Shown here piece by piece: positions 34,002-44,569 of a stretch of 64,000 nucleotides of DNA (position 1 is the stretch's first letter; every line of letters starts with the position of its first letter). The DNA lies in assembly GCA_963575745.1 (NCBI GenBank), contig CAUYUJ010000714.1, positions 120,773 to 184,772 of the forward strand. Reading direction: 5' to 3'. This stretch comes from Prorocentrum cordatum. Taxonomy: Eukaryota; Sar; Dinophyceae; Prorocentrales; Prorocentraceae. The notes beneath the pieces are model-generated. The model had not been told where the DNA came from, made no database searches, and saw nothing but the letters and a program-made list of their open reading frames with translations. The translations under genes were made by a program, and so were the position numbers.

Positions 34002-34210
34002 TGGACGCCCGAAATGGGTACCGAAAGAAGGGGTACAATGCCCAACAGCAGTTCCTGTTCTTTTTGAACAGGACTCGCTGTCCGCGCCGCCGCGGCCTGT
34101 GCCCATTTAAAACAGGAGGCCGCCGGCCCAACAGCGGCCGTTGTTGGTTTGGGACAGCATTTGTTGTTGGGCATTGTACCCATTCTTTCCGTGCCCATTT
34201 CGGGCGTCCA
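34002..34210 (+). mobile_element. Structured repeat family 2, copy 3
   Basis: 209 bp, TGGACGCCCGAAATGGGTAC to CCCATTTCGGGCGTCCA. It is nearly identical to copy 2, including CCTGTTC..GAACAGG and CCAACAGCGGCCGTTGTTGG. Confidence 0.93.
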
Positions 34211-34321
34211 AATCCCCCCCCCGAACTGGTCCCCCCCCCCCCGCCCCCCTCCACCGCTCCCCCCTCAGGAAGGTGCCTGGCGGGAGCGGGAGGAGGACGG
34301 GGAGGACGTCCAGCTCTTCCT

Positions 34322-34485
34322 TTACCAGCCTGGAGCATATCCCTATCCCTATGCTGGGCACCTCCTCATCACGATGCCAATCTTAGGGGTTCCCTTATTT
34401 TTCGAGGGCGAATCCCTAAGATTGTCATCGCCTTTCGGCGTGTCATTCTTAGGGATAGGGATAGGGATACGTTCGAGGCTGGTAA
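34322..34485 (-). mobile_element. Inverted-repeat element family 1, copy C
   Basis: 164 bp, ends TTACCAGCCT/AGGCTGGTAA. It carries an internal CGCCTTTCGGCG hairpin and AATCTTAGGG/CCCTAAGATT. The flanks TTCCT and TTCTT are an imperfect 5-bp duplication. Confidence 0.9.
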
Positions 34486-34618
34486 TTCTTCCCACGATCC
34501 CCGCCCCCCTCGTCCCAGAGCATGCGGAGGCGGGGCAAGCCTCGTGGCTCCGCACGTGGGCTCCGAGCAGAAGGGGCAGCCACAGAGCTCTTGTCCACAC
34601 CAGTCGGTTCGCGGTTGC

Positions 34619-34776
34619 TTACCAGCCTCGAACGTATCCCTGTCCCTAAGATTGACACGCCAAAAGGCGATGACAATCTTAGGGATTCGCCCTCAAACAA
34701 TAAGGGAATCCCTAAGATTGGAATCGTGATGAGGAGATGCCCAGCATAGGGATAGGGATATGCTCCAGGCTGGTAA
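34619..34776 (+). mobile_element. Inverted-repeat element family 1, copy D
   Basis: 158 bp with an exact 5-bp target duplication GTTGC at 34614-34618 and 34777-34781. It is inverted relative to copy C and 133 bp from it, repeating the arrangement of copies A and B at 8 kb. Confidence 0.93.
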
Positions 34777-34975
34777 GTTGCAGAAAGCGTCGGTTTGCAA
34801 CCGGGGCGGCGCCGAGATGGGTGCACTGGCGCCACTTGTAGTCAGGAAGCTAAGTCATTACTGCAAGCTGCTCCAGTGCATGTCAGCTGGCGTGCCAGCT
34901 TGATCAGCAGGAGGAGAGCGACGTCTTGGAGGAGGGCGAGTCGGCAGAGAAGGCGAGTGCGGGCGGTGCCGCCAG

Positions 34976-35050
34976 GATTTCCACGTGGCCGTCTCCTTCC
35001 CGAAGGGCAAGAACGGGAAGCTGAAGGGCATGGCCGTCGAGCTGTCGCAG
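34976..35050 (+). CDS. GH7-like cellulase, exon 5
   Basis: 25 codons, acceptor CCAG|GAT, putative GA donor at 35051 (CAG|GAGCGG). It reads DFHVAVSFPKGKNGKLKGMA then VELSQ. The layout F.V...F....G.L...... .(V)Q equals the FTVVTQF..GTLSEIRRIYVQ strand pair of family 7. Exon 6 follows with DGK, as NGK does in GH7. If the frame is read on past the donor it stops after four codons, which supports an exon end here. Confidence 0.65.
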
Positions 35051-35394
35051 GAGCGGCGTCTCTGAATGCGCCTCGCCAGATCAGGCGCCGCCGCTCTCGA
35101 GCGGCCGTCTTACATGCGGGAAGCTATTCCATACACCGTGAACTGAACGGCCGGATGTACGAGTTCGTGTGCACTCAAATGCGTGCACGTGCATGTAAAT
35201 GTGTATGGGCGCCGGCCCAACCCCGGTCGATCATCCTCAAATTGGGGATGCCGCTGTCGGCGTGTCGGGGGAGCGCGCCGATGTCGGCCAGATTTGGGGC
35301 CCTGGAAGGGGCCCGAGACCCTCGAGGTCTCCACGGTCGGCTGCACGAACACGGCCAGCGTCCAGAAACTCGTCCCGCATGTTATACATGCTCA

Positions 35395-36390
35395 CATACA
35401 TAGCTAGATACATGCATGTATACCTGCATAAACACCTACAGGTATGCATACATGCATGCATGCATGTACGCATGCATACAATCGTACATGTATGTACGTA
35501 CACACATACATACAACCATACATACAACCATACATACATACATACATACATGCATGCATACATACATACATACATACTTACTTATTTACTTACATACATG
35601 CATGCATGCATGCATGCATACATACATGCATGCATGCATGCATACATACATACATGCATACATACATGCACGCATACATGCTTGCATGCATGCACACATA
35701 CACACATTCAAACATGCGTGCATGCATACATACACGCATACGCGCACGCACGCATGCATGAATGCATGCATGCATGCATGCACACATACATGCATGCATA
35801 CATACACACAAACATACATACGCCCATACGTGCATAAACACCTACATACATGCATGCAGACACGAATGTATGCATACGCCCGTACTTGCACACCAACATA
35901 CGAACATACACATATACACATGCACACGTACATACATACATACATACATACATACATACATACATACATACATACATACATACACACATACATACATACA
36001 TACATGCATGCATGCATACATACATACATACATACATACATGCCTATGTATATACAGGCCTACATGCATACATATATACATGCATGCATACATGCAGTCA
36101 TGCATGCATGCATACATGCATACATACGTACATACATACATACATACATACATACAGACAGACACACATACATACATACATGCATGCATACATACATACA
36201 TACGTACATACATACATACATGCATGCATACATACATATGTACATTTGCAGGCGCATGTATACATGCATGCATGCATGTAAACACACATACCTAGCCATA
36301 CATACAGCCATACATACATGCATGCCTACATGCATTGCAACATACATTTGTTCATACATATATATATATAGATATATGTGTATATATATA
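35395..36390 (+). repeat. CATA / CATG tract
   Basis: About 1 kb of CATA tetranucleotides with CATG blocks, ending in (TA)n at about 36355-36395. It is the same kind of tract as 21233-22165. Confidence 0.97.
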
Positions 36391-36441
36391 TATGTACAGT
36401 GCAGTGACGCTTCGCGCTATGCACCTTAGCCCTTTAAGTGC
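36390..36441 (+). repeat. Conserved post-microsatellite hairpin, second copy
   Basis: GCAGTGACGCTTCGCGCTATG then CACCTTAG follows the (TA)n run, matching 15850-15897 in sequence and position. Confidence 0.6.
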
Positions 36442-36639
36442 TGCACGGGCGAAATGAGAGACAGAGCGAAAGAGAGCGAAAGAGGGACAGGGGGAGCGAT
36501 ACAATATGTCCTCGTCTCTGTTTTCGCGTATTCGTGATAGTTCCCCGTTTTCCCCTATCGTCGTCTTTCTTGTTATTCTTACTCGTTCGCGCTATTCTCT
36601 GCGAACCCCTTCCCGTCCTCAGTTGTTTACGGACCCATC

Positions 36640-37765
36640 CTCATTTGTTCTGCGGAGGCCCCTTCGAAGGCTTATTAGGGCTTGTTGGGGGCCTCTGGAG
36701 GCCTCCTGAACGTCTTATGCGTGCCTCTGGGGGCTTCTTGGGGCTACCAGGCTGCCCGGCGCGGTTTCCCTCAACGACCGGGTCCCGATTTGGAGTGTTT
36801 GGAGGGGCGTATTGGGGCTAGCTTTGTCCGTCGTGGAGTCTTCGCGGGGCCACCCTGCAGCTTGTTGGGAGATATTGGGGCTCTCTTGGGCCGTCTTGAC
36901 GCAGCTTCAGCCAGTCTTGGGGTGATCTTCACCACCCACCAAACCACCCCAACCCAACCCGAAGGCTCAGATTTACCCCCGATTTCTAGTGGGGGGGGGT
37001 CCGGGAACATCGAAAAAACACGTATGGAGCCCATACTCCCCCCAACCCGAAATTCGGGTCTTCGGGTTGGGTTGGGGTGGTCTGGTAGGTAGTCAGATCT
37101 TGGAGGACTCTCGGGCGGTCCCAGACGCCCAGAAGATCGAAGAGCCGAGCATTTGAAAATTGAGCACCGACCAAGACATGATCATAGTTTCTTTGGCGTT
37201 CCAGAGGCCTCTTCGGATTATTCTTTGAACCGTCTTCGGGCGTCTGGTGGGTGTGTGGGGGGCCGCTTGGGTCTCTCGTGGGGCTGTTTGGGCGCTCTCC
37301 TGACCGCTTTGGGCTCGCTGGCTAAGCCTGGCAGGGACGTCCAGGAAGCCCAGAAGTCATGGGAGACCCTCGGCCAGGACGTCCTGAAGGCCCCCAGGAG
37401 AGCCCCAAGAGGTACCGAAGAGCGGCCAAGAGGCCCCCGAGAAGGCCCACGAACTCTTCAAGACTGCCCAAGATTGCCTCAACACGGCCCAGGAGGCCTC
37501 CACCCCAAGACGCCCCAAGAAAGCTCCAAGGTGTCCCCGAAGAGTACCTCAGGAGGCAAGCATCGCTACAATATCTGAGGAAAAGCCCGCCCACTGCCAC
37601 ACGAGGCCCCCTCAGACCGCCAGAGGGCTTGACAATGCTTCCAGGAAGCCCCCAAGAGGCCAACAGGAGACCCCACGAGGCCCCCAACCGGACCCCAAGG
37701 GGCCTCACAACTACTTCCGAGAGACTCCTCAGAGCTTCCCTCGGAGACCCCAACGACAGCTCAGG
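36640..37765 (+). repeat. Degenerate CTTGGGGCCT array, both orientations
   Basis: Plus-oriented words to about 37320, then the reverse complement (GGCCCAAGAGG, CCCCAAGAGG) to about 37765. The array is therefore built as a large loose inverted repeat around 37.3 kb. Confidence 0.7.
36938..37086. repeat. Inverted repeat (foldback), arms about 30 bp
   Basis: ACCAAACCACCCCAACCCAA and CCCGAAG on the left mirror CTTCGGGTTGGGTTGGGGTG and GTCTGGT on the right, with one mismatch over 27 bp. Confidence 0.9.
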
Positions 37766-38299
37766 TGTCTGAAGAAGCCCCCCCCACCCAAGCCCCAAAT
37801 GGCCCGGCACCTCTTTCCGCTTTTATCCTTGCTCTCCTCCTTCCTGCTCCCTCGTCCCTCCTTCGACACCCTCGGAAATTCGTGACCCTACCTCCCCGTT
37901 CTTCCTCTCCCTCCTTGCGGCCGCGGCCAAGGAGAACTCCGTACGAGCAGGAGGAATAGATTAAGAGAAAGCAACACACATGCTGTCCTTCTAGGGGGCG
38001 TCGCACTTGTTGTTCTATATGCGCAGATGTCTGTACATGTGCAGCTGTGGTTATGTCGAGGGACGCGGCGCGCTAGAACAACTTGGATTTCAGCGTGTAT
38101 GAGCATATTCAGTTTTACACAATTATTCAGATGTACGTGTGTGTATCTGAACGTGTATATATGTATATCTATGTGGGTCTGTATATGTAGGTATGTGTAT
38201 AGACATGTGTGCAAAGGCCATTCGTCTCCGTTTTGAGCACATTGACGCAAAGCAGCTCCTGGGGCCTTCCGGAAAGTTGGAGCCGCTGGGTTCTTTTCG

Positions 38300-38520
38300 G
38301 GGGCCCCCAAACGGTGTGGTGACCACACCGTGCGGTGAGTCGGTGGGGATTCGGGGTCACCGCACGGTTTTGGGACTCGAGTCCTTCTGCGTGAATGTCT
38401 CGGGCGACAGGGGCCTCCAGGGTCCCAAGACCGTGCGGTGACGGACCGTGCGGTGAGGTCTTGGGGGGTTTCGAGGTCAACGCACGGTCTGTCACCGCAC
38501 CGTTTCGGGACTCCGAATCT
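38300..38520. repeat. Cluster of CCGTGCGGTGA palindromic words
   Basis: CACCGCACGG and CCGTGCGGTG occur about seven times in both orientations within 220 bp, just before exon 6. Several hairpins are possible. Confidence 0.75.
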
Positions 38521-38557
38521 TTGGGAGGTACGGACCCTGTGTGCGGGTGCACCCGAG

Positions 38558-38679
38558 GATGGCAAGCCGTCGATGGAGCAGCCCCTGTTTATGCACCTGT
38601 ACGCCTACGAGGGCAGCCTCTACACGGAGCCAGGCGGTGGCGGCGGCCTCAAGGTGGAGAACGGCATGGACAAGGTCGA
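38558..38679 (+). CDS. GH7-like cellulase, exon 6
   Basis: 122 nt, acceptor CCCGAG|GAT, putative GA donor at 38680. It reads DGKPSMEQPLFMHLYAYEGS then GGGGGLKVENGMDKV plus two bases. GGLK..xG.......R immediately before the exon 7 motif is the arrangement of GGLKAMG in family 7. The donor is the least certain of the set because no GT is present; GA keeps the frame and yields VERMNDGVTM. Confidence 0.65.
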
Positions 38680-38869
38680 GAGGCCCGCAGCGGCCCCTTC
38701 GGGTGCCTCGAGGGTCCTCCTCCTTCTCCTCCTTCCTCCTCCTCCTCTGTCCTCCTCCTCCTCCTCATCCTCCCTCCCCCTCCTCCTCCTCCTCCTCGTC
38801 CACCTCCTCCTCCTGGTCTCCTGGGACGGGCTACGGCATGAGCGCACGTCGCCGACGGGCCGCTTGTTC

Positions 38870-39080
38870 GGTGCCATCGGCATGGGTACAGAGCGAATGG
38901 GGGCGAAGACCGACTGCAGGTCCTGCCACTTTTGAACGGGACTTGCTGCCGGCGCCGCTGCGGACACAGACCGTTTTGGCCAGAAAGTCGCCTGCCCAAC
39001 AGCCACCGCAACTGCTGTTTGGCAAGAATCGGCTTTGGGCAGTGTGGAAATGTGTTTCCGTACCCGTGTCCGGCGTACCA
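38870..39080 (+). mobile_element. Structured repeat family 2, diverged copy
   Basis: Same parts in order: CATGGGTACAGAGCGAATGG, CACTTTTGAACGGGACT, CGCCTGCCCAACAGCC, TTTCCGTACCCGTGTCCGGC. It is clearly older than copies 2 and 3. It lies 190 bp downstream of exon 6. Confidence 0.7.
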
Positions 39081-41458
39081 TTATGGTCTCTCCATTGGTA
39101 TCGGTACAAGCCGGCCGTTGAAAGTAGGTATTGTTGGATTCCCAGATCCCAATCTACTTCAAGCGCCTTCCTACTTCAAGAATCGACACGCTTTTGCTGT
39201 GTCTTGTTGTTCTCTGGGGGGGCCTGGGCCCAATCGACTTTATCCGCCTTCCTACTTCGTGTTTGTTTCCTACTTCTTCCGACCGACGTGTAAGCGTTGA
39301 CAGAAGCGTGCTCGTGTGTTGTCCTGGTAGTCTTGCCACAGAGGGAAAGACAGCACCACAAGCGAACGAGCATGTGGCATTCGCCCGGCCAAGAGTGTGT
39401 TGGTTGTGCCTCTTATCTTCGGGCGCCCTCCTCGTGACCCGAGAGAGAGAGAGAGAACAACAAAAAGAGGGAGAGATAATCAGAGAGGGAGGGATATGCT
39501 CTCGATATGTACGCAAGTGCATGCCTGTCTCACCATGCACAGATGTATCCCGGATCTGACTGTACGTCGGCACGCATGCAGTCGGACCGAGCCATAGGAT
39601 CGAGGTGTGGCGCGGGGAGGGATCCCTAGTGTTCTTCGTGTTTGTTGGATGTTATTGTGCACCCTGGGGAGTGTACCCTTGGATGTTTTGTTTGTTCTGG
39701 CCGATAGAGGCTCTGATGTTATTGAGGAGTGTTCTTCTGGCCTAGATCCGATTTGCAGAAACTACAGGCCTCACTGTGGCGCAGCAGACGCGCCTCATCC
39801 ACCGTACACCTTCAGATTCCTTCGCCGGCTGATCCCATGATTGTTTGTAGCAAGGCCCGCCCATGTTGCAATCGTTGGTTGCACGCGACGGCCTTTCCTC
39901 CGATTCTCTCTCTCTCTCTCTCTCTCTCGGCTGTGGTGTCATCCTGACGCGGCCATCCCCCACCCCCCAGGCCGGCCCTGGGGCGATGTCGATCAAATTG
40001 GTTTGCTTCGCGACCGATTGGGCGGAGCCCGCGCCCGTCAGCGGGTCCTCCTCCTCCTCCTCCTCCTCCTCCTCCTCCGCCTCCTCCTCCGCCTCCTCCG
40101 CCTCCTCCGCCTCCTCCTCCTCCTCCGCCTCCTCCTCCGCCTCCTCCTCCTCCTCCTCCTCATCCTCCCTCCCTCGTGGCGCCCCCAGGGGGCGTTGTGC
40201 CCATGGGGGGGTCCCCGCCGCTCCCCGCGGGGGCGCGGCAGCCCCGGGCCCCGCCGCGGGCCCAGCTCCCCCCCCCCTTCCAGGGCCGCCCCTCCTCCTC
40301 CTCCTCCTCCTCCTCCTCCTCCTCCTCCTCCTCCTCCTCCTCCTCCTCCTCCTCCTCCTTCTCCTCCCCCCGTGGGAGGGCGGCCCGCTCACCCTGGAGG
40401 GGGGCGACGGCGGTGGCGGTGCCTGCGCCGTGGTCCAAGTGCAGGAGGCGGCCGTTGTGGCGTGGCACTGGGGCGGTGGTGGTGATGGTGGTGGTGGTAG
40501 TGGTGGCGGTGGTGGTGGTGGTGGTGGTGGTGGTGGCGGTGGTGGTGGGTCGTGAGGTGGGTGCTGGGAGGGCGTGGGGCGAGGGGATGCCAAGGTTGCG
40601 CGCGGGAGGGCGGAGGGTGCTGCCGGGCATGCCGCGCAGCCCTTGTGCCGCCCTGAGGCTCGACACTGTTTGAGCGGGGGCCTCGCCGCCAAGAGCCGAG
40701 GCTCGCGCTGGCCAGGGGGCGAGGGTGTGGGCAGGGCATCAGACGCTGCGGCGCTGCTGGTCGCAGACCAGGCCATCACCTCGTGATAGTGCTGGTCTCC
40801 CCTTGGTGGCAGTGCTGCTTGTTGCAGTCGTCGCGCTGCTGCTCGCGGAGTCACAGTGCACGTGGTGCTGCTGCTAGTCGCTGAGTAACTACTTAGGGCG
40901 TAGGGGTAGGGCGCCGTCGTGGTGCTGTTGTCCGCAACCCCTGGTGATGCTGATCGTACGTCGATGTGGACAGTCGGGAGCCATCAGTCGTGCCAGGCTC
41001 GGAAGCCATGCTGGCGTCGATGCTGGAGCCGATGTGTGTTTTGTGATCGCGTAGATACTGGCCCCGGTGCTGGAGGCCGTGCTGGGTTATGGCATTATGT
41101 CGCGTAGCAGTTGCAGAGGTAACTCACCACCGCTTTCATTTGAGAGCGTCAAGTGATTCGGGCGTGCAAGTTCAACGTGCAACAGCTCGTCTGTCCTGTT
41201 CGAGATCCTCATGCGTTATGGCGTGGGCGAAACAGGTGCGAATCGTTATGCACGAATGCTGTCACTGGGGCGTCCACGCCGTACGGTCGGACCTACGACA
41301 ACATAACACCCTTCAAGAACACGAGACCCTCCGCTGGCCAAGACACACAGGACATCCAAGGGAACCCTCCCGCCAGGATGCACGAGAACATCCAGCAAGC
41401 ACGAAGAACAATAGGGTAGCAACCCTCCCCGAACTGGCTTCGATCTTATACCTCCTTT

Positions 41459-41581
41459 GCATCGCTCGGACGTGTGCGTGTTCTCTCGGCGAGGACCATC
41501 GAGGAGCTTGTTGGATCATCCTGCGAGAAGATACACGCACGAAGCCGAACATGCATTTGAAATGGACGTCCGAGCGATGGC
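41459..41581 (+). mobile_element. Inverted-repeat element family 3, copy 1
   Basis: About 122 bp from GCATCGCTCGGACGTGTGCG to GGACGTCCGAGCGATGGC, with 13-bp perfect inverted ends (ATCGCTCGGACGT). The interior word CGAGGACCATCGAGGAGC and an A-rich stretch before the right end recur in all copies. Confidence 0.85.
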
Positions 41582-41784
41582 GAGCCTTAGTCCGACCGCA
41601 ATCCGAGAGAAGCTTCCAGATCCGCCGGCGGTGCATTCCTCCCCAGGTGCACACACCCCAGGGGGGACGTCAGGACGAGGCACCCCGGGCTCACGGGAGC
41701 AGGCGCGGGGGGGGGGGCGAGGGGGGGCCCTTCTGCGGCCCCACCTCAGGAACTCGAGAGCGCTCTACCCCCCTCACATAAAAA

Positions 41785-42180
41785 AACAAGGAGGAGGAGG
41801 AGGAGGAGGAGGAGGAGGAGGGGAGGGGGAGGGGGAGGGGGAGGAGGGCGGAGGAGGAGGAGCAGGAGCAGGAGCAGGAGGAGGAGGAGGAGGAGCAAGA
41901 GCAGGAAGAGGAGGAGGAGGAGGAGGAGGAGGAGGAGGAGGAGCAGGAGGAGGAGAAGGAGGAGGAGCAAGAGCAGGAGGAGGAGCAGGAGGAGGAGGAG
42001 TAGAGGAGGAGGAGGAGGAGGAGGAAGGAGGAGGAGGAGGAGGGGCGGCCCTGGAAGGGGGGGGGGGAGCTGGGCCCGCGGCGGGGCCCACGAGGAGGAG
42101 GAGGAGGAGGAGGAGGAGGAGGAGAGGAGGAGGGAGAAGGAGGAGGAGGAGGAGGAGGAGGAGGAGGAGGAGGGAGGGAG
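41785..42180 (+). repeat. GGA tract
   Basis: Dense (GGA)n with GCA variants and one unique patch near 42045-42095. Confidence 0.95.
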
Positions 42181-42328
42181 GTGTTGATGGGGGAGAAAGG
42201 AAGAGGGGGATCCCCCCACGCGCCACGCGCCCTGCCCCGGCGGCCGCGCACCTCCAAGTGGGGCGCGGGCGGAGGGCCGCGGAGCGGTCCGAGGCGAAAA
42301 GGCCCCGCCCCCCTCGGAGGGCACGCGT

Positions 42329-42475
42329 CCTCCTCCTCCTCCTCCTCCTCCTCCTCCTCCTCCTCCTCCCTCTCTCCTCCTCCTGCTCCTCCTCCTCCTC
42401 CTCCTCCTCCTCCTCCTCCTCCTCCTCCTCCTCCTCCTCCTCCTCCTCCTCCCCCTCCTCCTCCCCCTCCTCGTG
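42329..42475 (+). repeat. TCC tract directly before exon 7
   Basis: Pyrimidine-only on the coding strand, ending about 28 bp before the exon 7 acceptor. It could act as an extreme polypyrimidine tract. Confidence 0.95.
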
Positions 42476-42503
42476 GGGGGTCCACGCCCCCGCGCCCGCC
42501 GAG

Positions 42504-42554
42504 GCGCATGAACGACGGCGTCACGATGCTGAGCTCCCTGTGGTCCGGGGGCAT
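42504..42554 (+). CDS. GH7-like cellulase, exon 7 (51 nt microexon)
   Basis: Acceptor GCCGAG|GCGC, donor GC at 42555 (CAT|GCGGCG). It reads RMNDGVTMLSSLWSGG with a split Met. Joined to exon 8 it reads LWSGGMRWLDGAA, matching [22 protein letters not shown]-type sequence of family 7, where the Trp and Asp contact substrate. The join uses 2 + 1 nt and keeps phase. Confidence 0.68.
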
Positions 42555-42589
42555 GCGGCGGCCTCGGGCCGCCCACGTGCGGCGTTGTG

Positions 42590-43215
42590 GCGGAGGGGGG
42601 CGGTGGGCGGGGGAGGAGGAGGGGGAGGGGGGCGGCGAGGGCGAAGGGGGAGGAGCGGCGGGAGGCGGAGGAGGCGGTGGAGGAGCAGGGGGATGGGAAG
42701 AGGGAGGGGGGGGGGGATGGAGGGAGAGATGGAGGGAGGGAGGGGAGGAGGGAGACAGAGGAGGGAGACAAAGGAGGGAGACAGAGGAGGGAGGGCGGGG
42801 GGAGGAGGGAGGCGGAGGACGAGGGAGGACGAGGGGATGAGCGTGACGAGCAGGGGCAGGCGAGCCGAAGACAGGATGGGGGACGACGAGGACTCCTCCG
42901 AGAGGTCGTGGCGGATTGGGCTTGCCACGACTGCACGTGTGACGGGCGAGCGTTCGCTCGACAGCATATCTGGTTCTCATAGCGGCCCCCACAAGTGCCA
43001 ATGGGGGCACCAAGCCCGCGATTCCTCGGCGGGGGGGAGGAGGAGGAGGAGGAGGAGGAGGAGGAGGAGGAGGAGGAGGAGGAGGAGGAGGAGGAGGAGG
43101 AGGCGGAGCCGAGGGAGGAGGAGGTGGACGAGCAGCAGCGGCAGGAGGTGCAGGGGGGCCAGTGCAGGAGGAGGAGGAGGAGGAGGAGGAGGAGGAGGAG
43201 GAGGAGGACCAGAGC
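42590..43215 (+). repeat. GGA tracts flanking unique sequence
   Basis: (GGA)n/(GGGA)n at 42590-42840 and (GGA)n at 43033-43210. The unique sequence between them is non-coding as far as I can tell. Confidence 0.9.
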
Positions 43216-43239
43216 AAACCAAGGCTGCATCCCCCTCCG

Positions 43240-43990
43240 CGCACGCGTTCTAATGTGCCAAAAGACCGCCGACCGCATGTTGGATATCCCCCTTTCCCAC
43301 CTGCACATTTGAAAACACGTTCCAAACGCGCACGTGCCAGACGCAAACTGGATACCCCCCCTTCGCACACGTGCATTCACGTGTGAAGAATTCGCCGAGC
43401 GTATGTTGGATGCCTTCTTTGGCGCTGCCACATGTGGCAAAGACATGACCAAAGCGCACGCGCCAGACATATGTTGGAACCCGCCGATCACATCCTGGAT
43501 ACCCCCTTGGGGCATGGACACGTGAAAGCACGTGCCAAGCGCGCATGTTGCAGACTCATGTTGGATATATTTCCCCCCGGCGCAGGTATTCTTACATGCG
43601 AAGAATCCGCCGACCGCATCCTGGATATCTTCCTGAGGGCCTGCAAGCGAGAACAACTTGCCAAGCGCTCACTCGCCAGGCGCATGTTGGATACCCCCTC
43701 CGCGCACGTATTTTTACGTGTGAAAGCATCCGCCGCATCAATGTTGGATATCACCCCTGGCGTTTTGGACGCGTGAAAAGGCGTGCCAAACTCGCACGCG
43801 CCAGACGCATGTTGGATGCCCCTTGCGCGCACGAATTCGCGTATCAAGAATCCGCCGCTACAGTGCATTGTGGCGTTCGTGGCGACGAAAACATGTGAAG
43901 CACAATTGCCAGACGCTGGCGTGCATGTTGGATACTTCCCTCTTTCCCGCACACGCTTTCTGTCCGTGCCAAGATCCGCCGACGCCACCA
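43240..43990 (+). repeat. Degenerate tandem array, period about 65 bp
   Basis: The landmark GCATGTTGGAT(A/G)(C/T)CC recurs at about 43278, 43405, 43683, 43806 and 43925, with variants between. GCGCACG and AC(G)TGTGAA(A) words lie between landmarks. The same family reappears at 62880-63175. Confidence 0.8.
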
Positions 43991-44214
43991 GCTTGACACC
44001 CGTCCAGTCTTGGGCCGAATAATTGCCCACTGAAAAAGGGTTCTGGGCCAGAGCCCTTGCCAGGAGCCTGAGGGTTGTCGAGGATGTTGGTATTTGGAGG
44101 CCCTTGTGGGAGTCTTCTCTCAGGAGGAGAAGAAGATCACAGACACAAAGAAACGCCGATTCCCAGGAAGGTCCGGGAAAATATCCGAAGTGAAGGGGAA
44201 GACGAACGTTCAGA

Positions 44215-44500
44215 CACAAACACACACACACATACACACACACACACACGCATTCGCCAGCGCCGACGCCAGCACCGACACCAGCATGAAGGCTACGCCG
44301 GCACCGACGACAACGCCTACGCCAGCGCCGACGTCAGCCCGTAAGCCAGCATCCACACCTGCGCCTACGCCGGCATCAGCGCCACCGCTTCCACAAGCGC
44401 CGACGTCAGCCCCTACGTCAGCATCCACACCGGCGCCTACGCCGGCACCAACGCGAGCGTTTCCACAGCGCCGACGCCAGCGTCCCAACATGTTCATGCA
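44215..44500 (+). repeat. CACA run and GCACCGACGCCAGC hexamer array
   Basis: (CA)n followed by degenerate 6/12-bp units that translate as Pro-Thr-Pro-Ala. No gene. Confidence 0.85.
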
Positions 44501-44569
44501 GGCGCGGGGGGAAACTTACCGACAGCGTCTTGAGCCAAACGCAGGTGGGCGCAGGGACGGATAAACCCA

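Larger units (their letters stand above)
31956..34975 (+). other. Intron 4 of the GH7-like gene (3.0 kb)
   Basis: GC donor and CAG|G acceptor. It holds GGA/TCC tracts (32045-32095, 33207-33300, 33703-33793), three family 2 copies or fragments, a family 1 pair and a segmental duplication. Confidence 0.6.
35051..38557 (+). other. Intron 5 of the GH7-like gene (3.5 kb)
   Basis: GA donor and GAG|G acceptor. It contains a CATA tract, a CTTGGGGCCT array, an inverted repeat and a cluster of CCGTGCGGTGA palindromes. No other coding patch is convincing. Confidence 0.5.
38680..42503 (+). other. Intron 6 of the GH7-like gene (3.8 kb)
   Basis: It contains TCC tracts (38705-38820, 40050-40165, 40288-40370, 42329-42475), a GGT/GGC run (40470-40550), a CT run (39908-39930), GGA tracts (41785-42180), a family 2 copy and a family 3 copy. 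From 39.1 to 39.9 and 40.55 to 41.45 kb nothing coding is supported. Confidence 0.5.

Noticed and set aside
44521-44560. Minus-strand match to the 3' end of the spliced leader (TTTGGCTCAAG)
   Set aside because: Only 11 bases match, the remainder of the leader is absent, and no gene follows on that strand.
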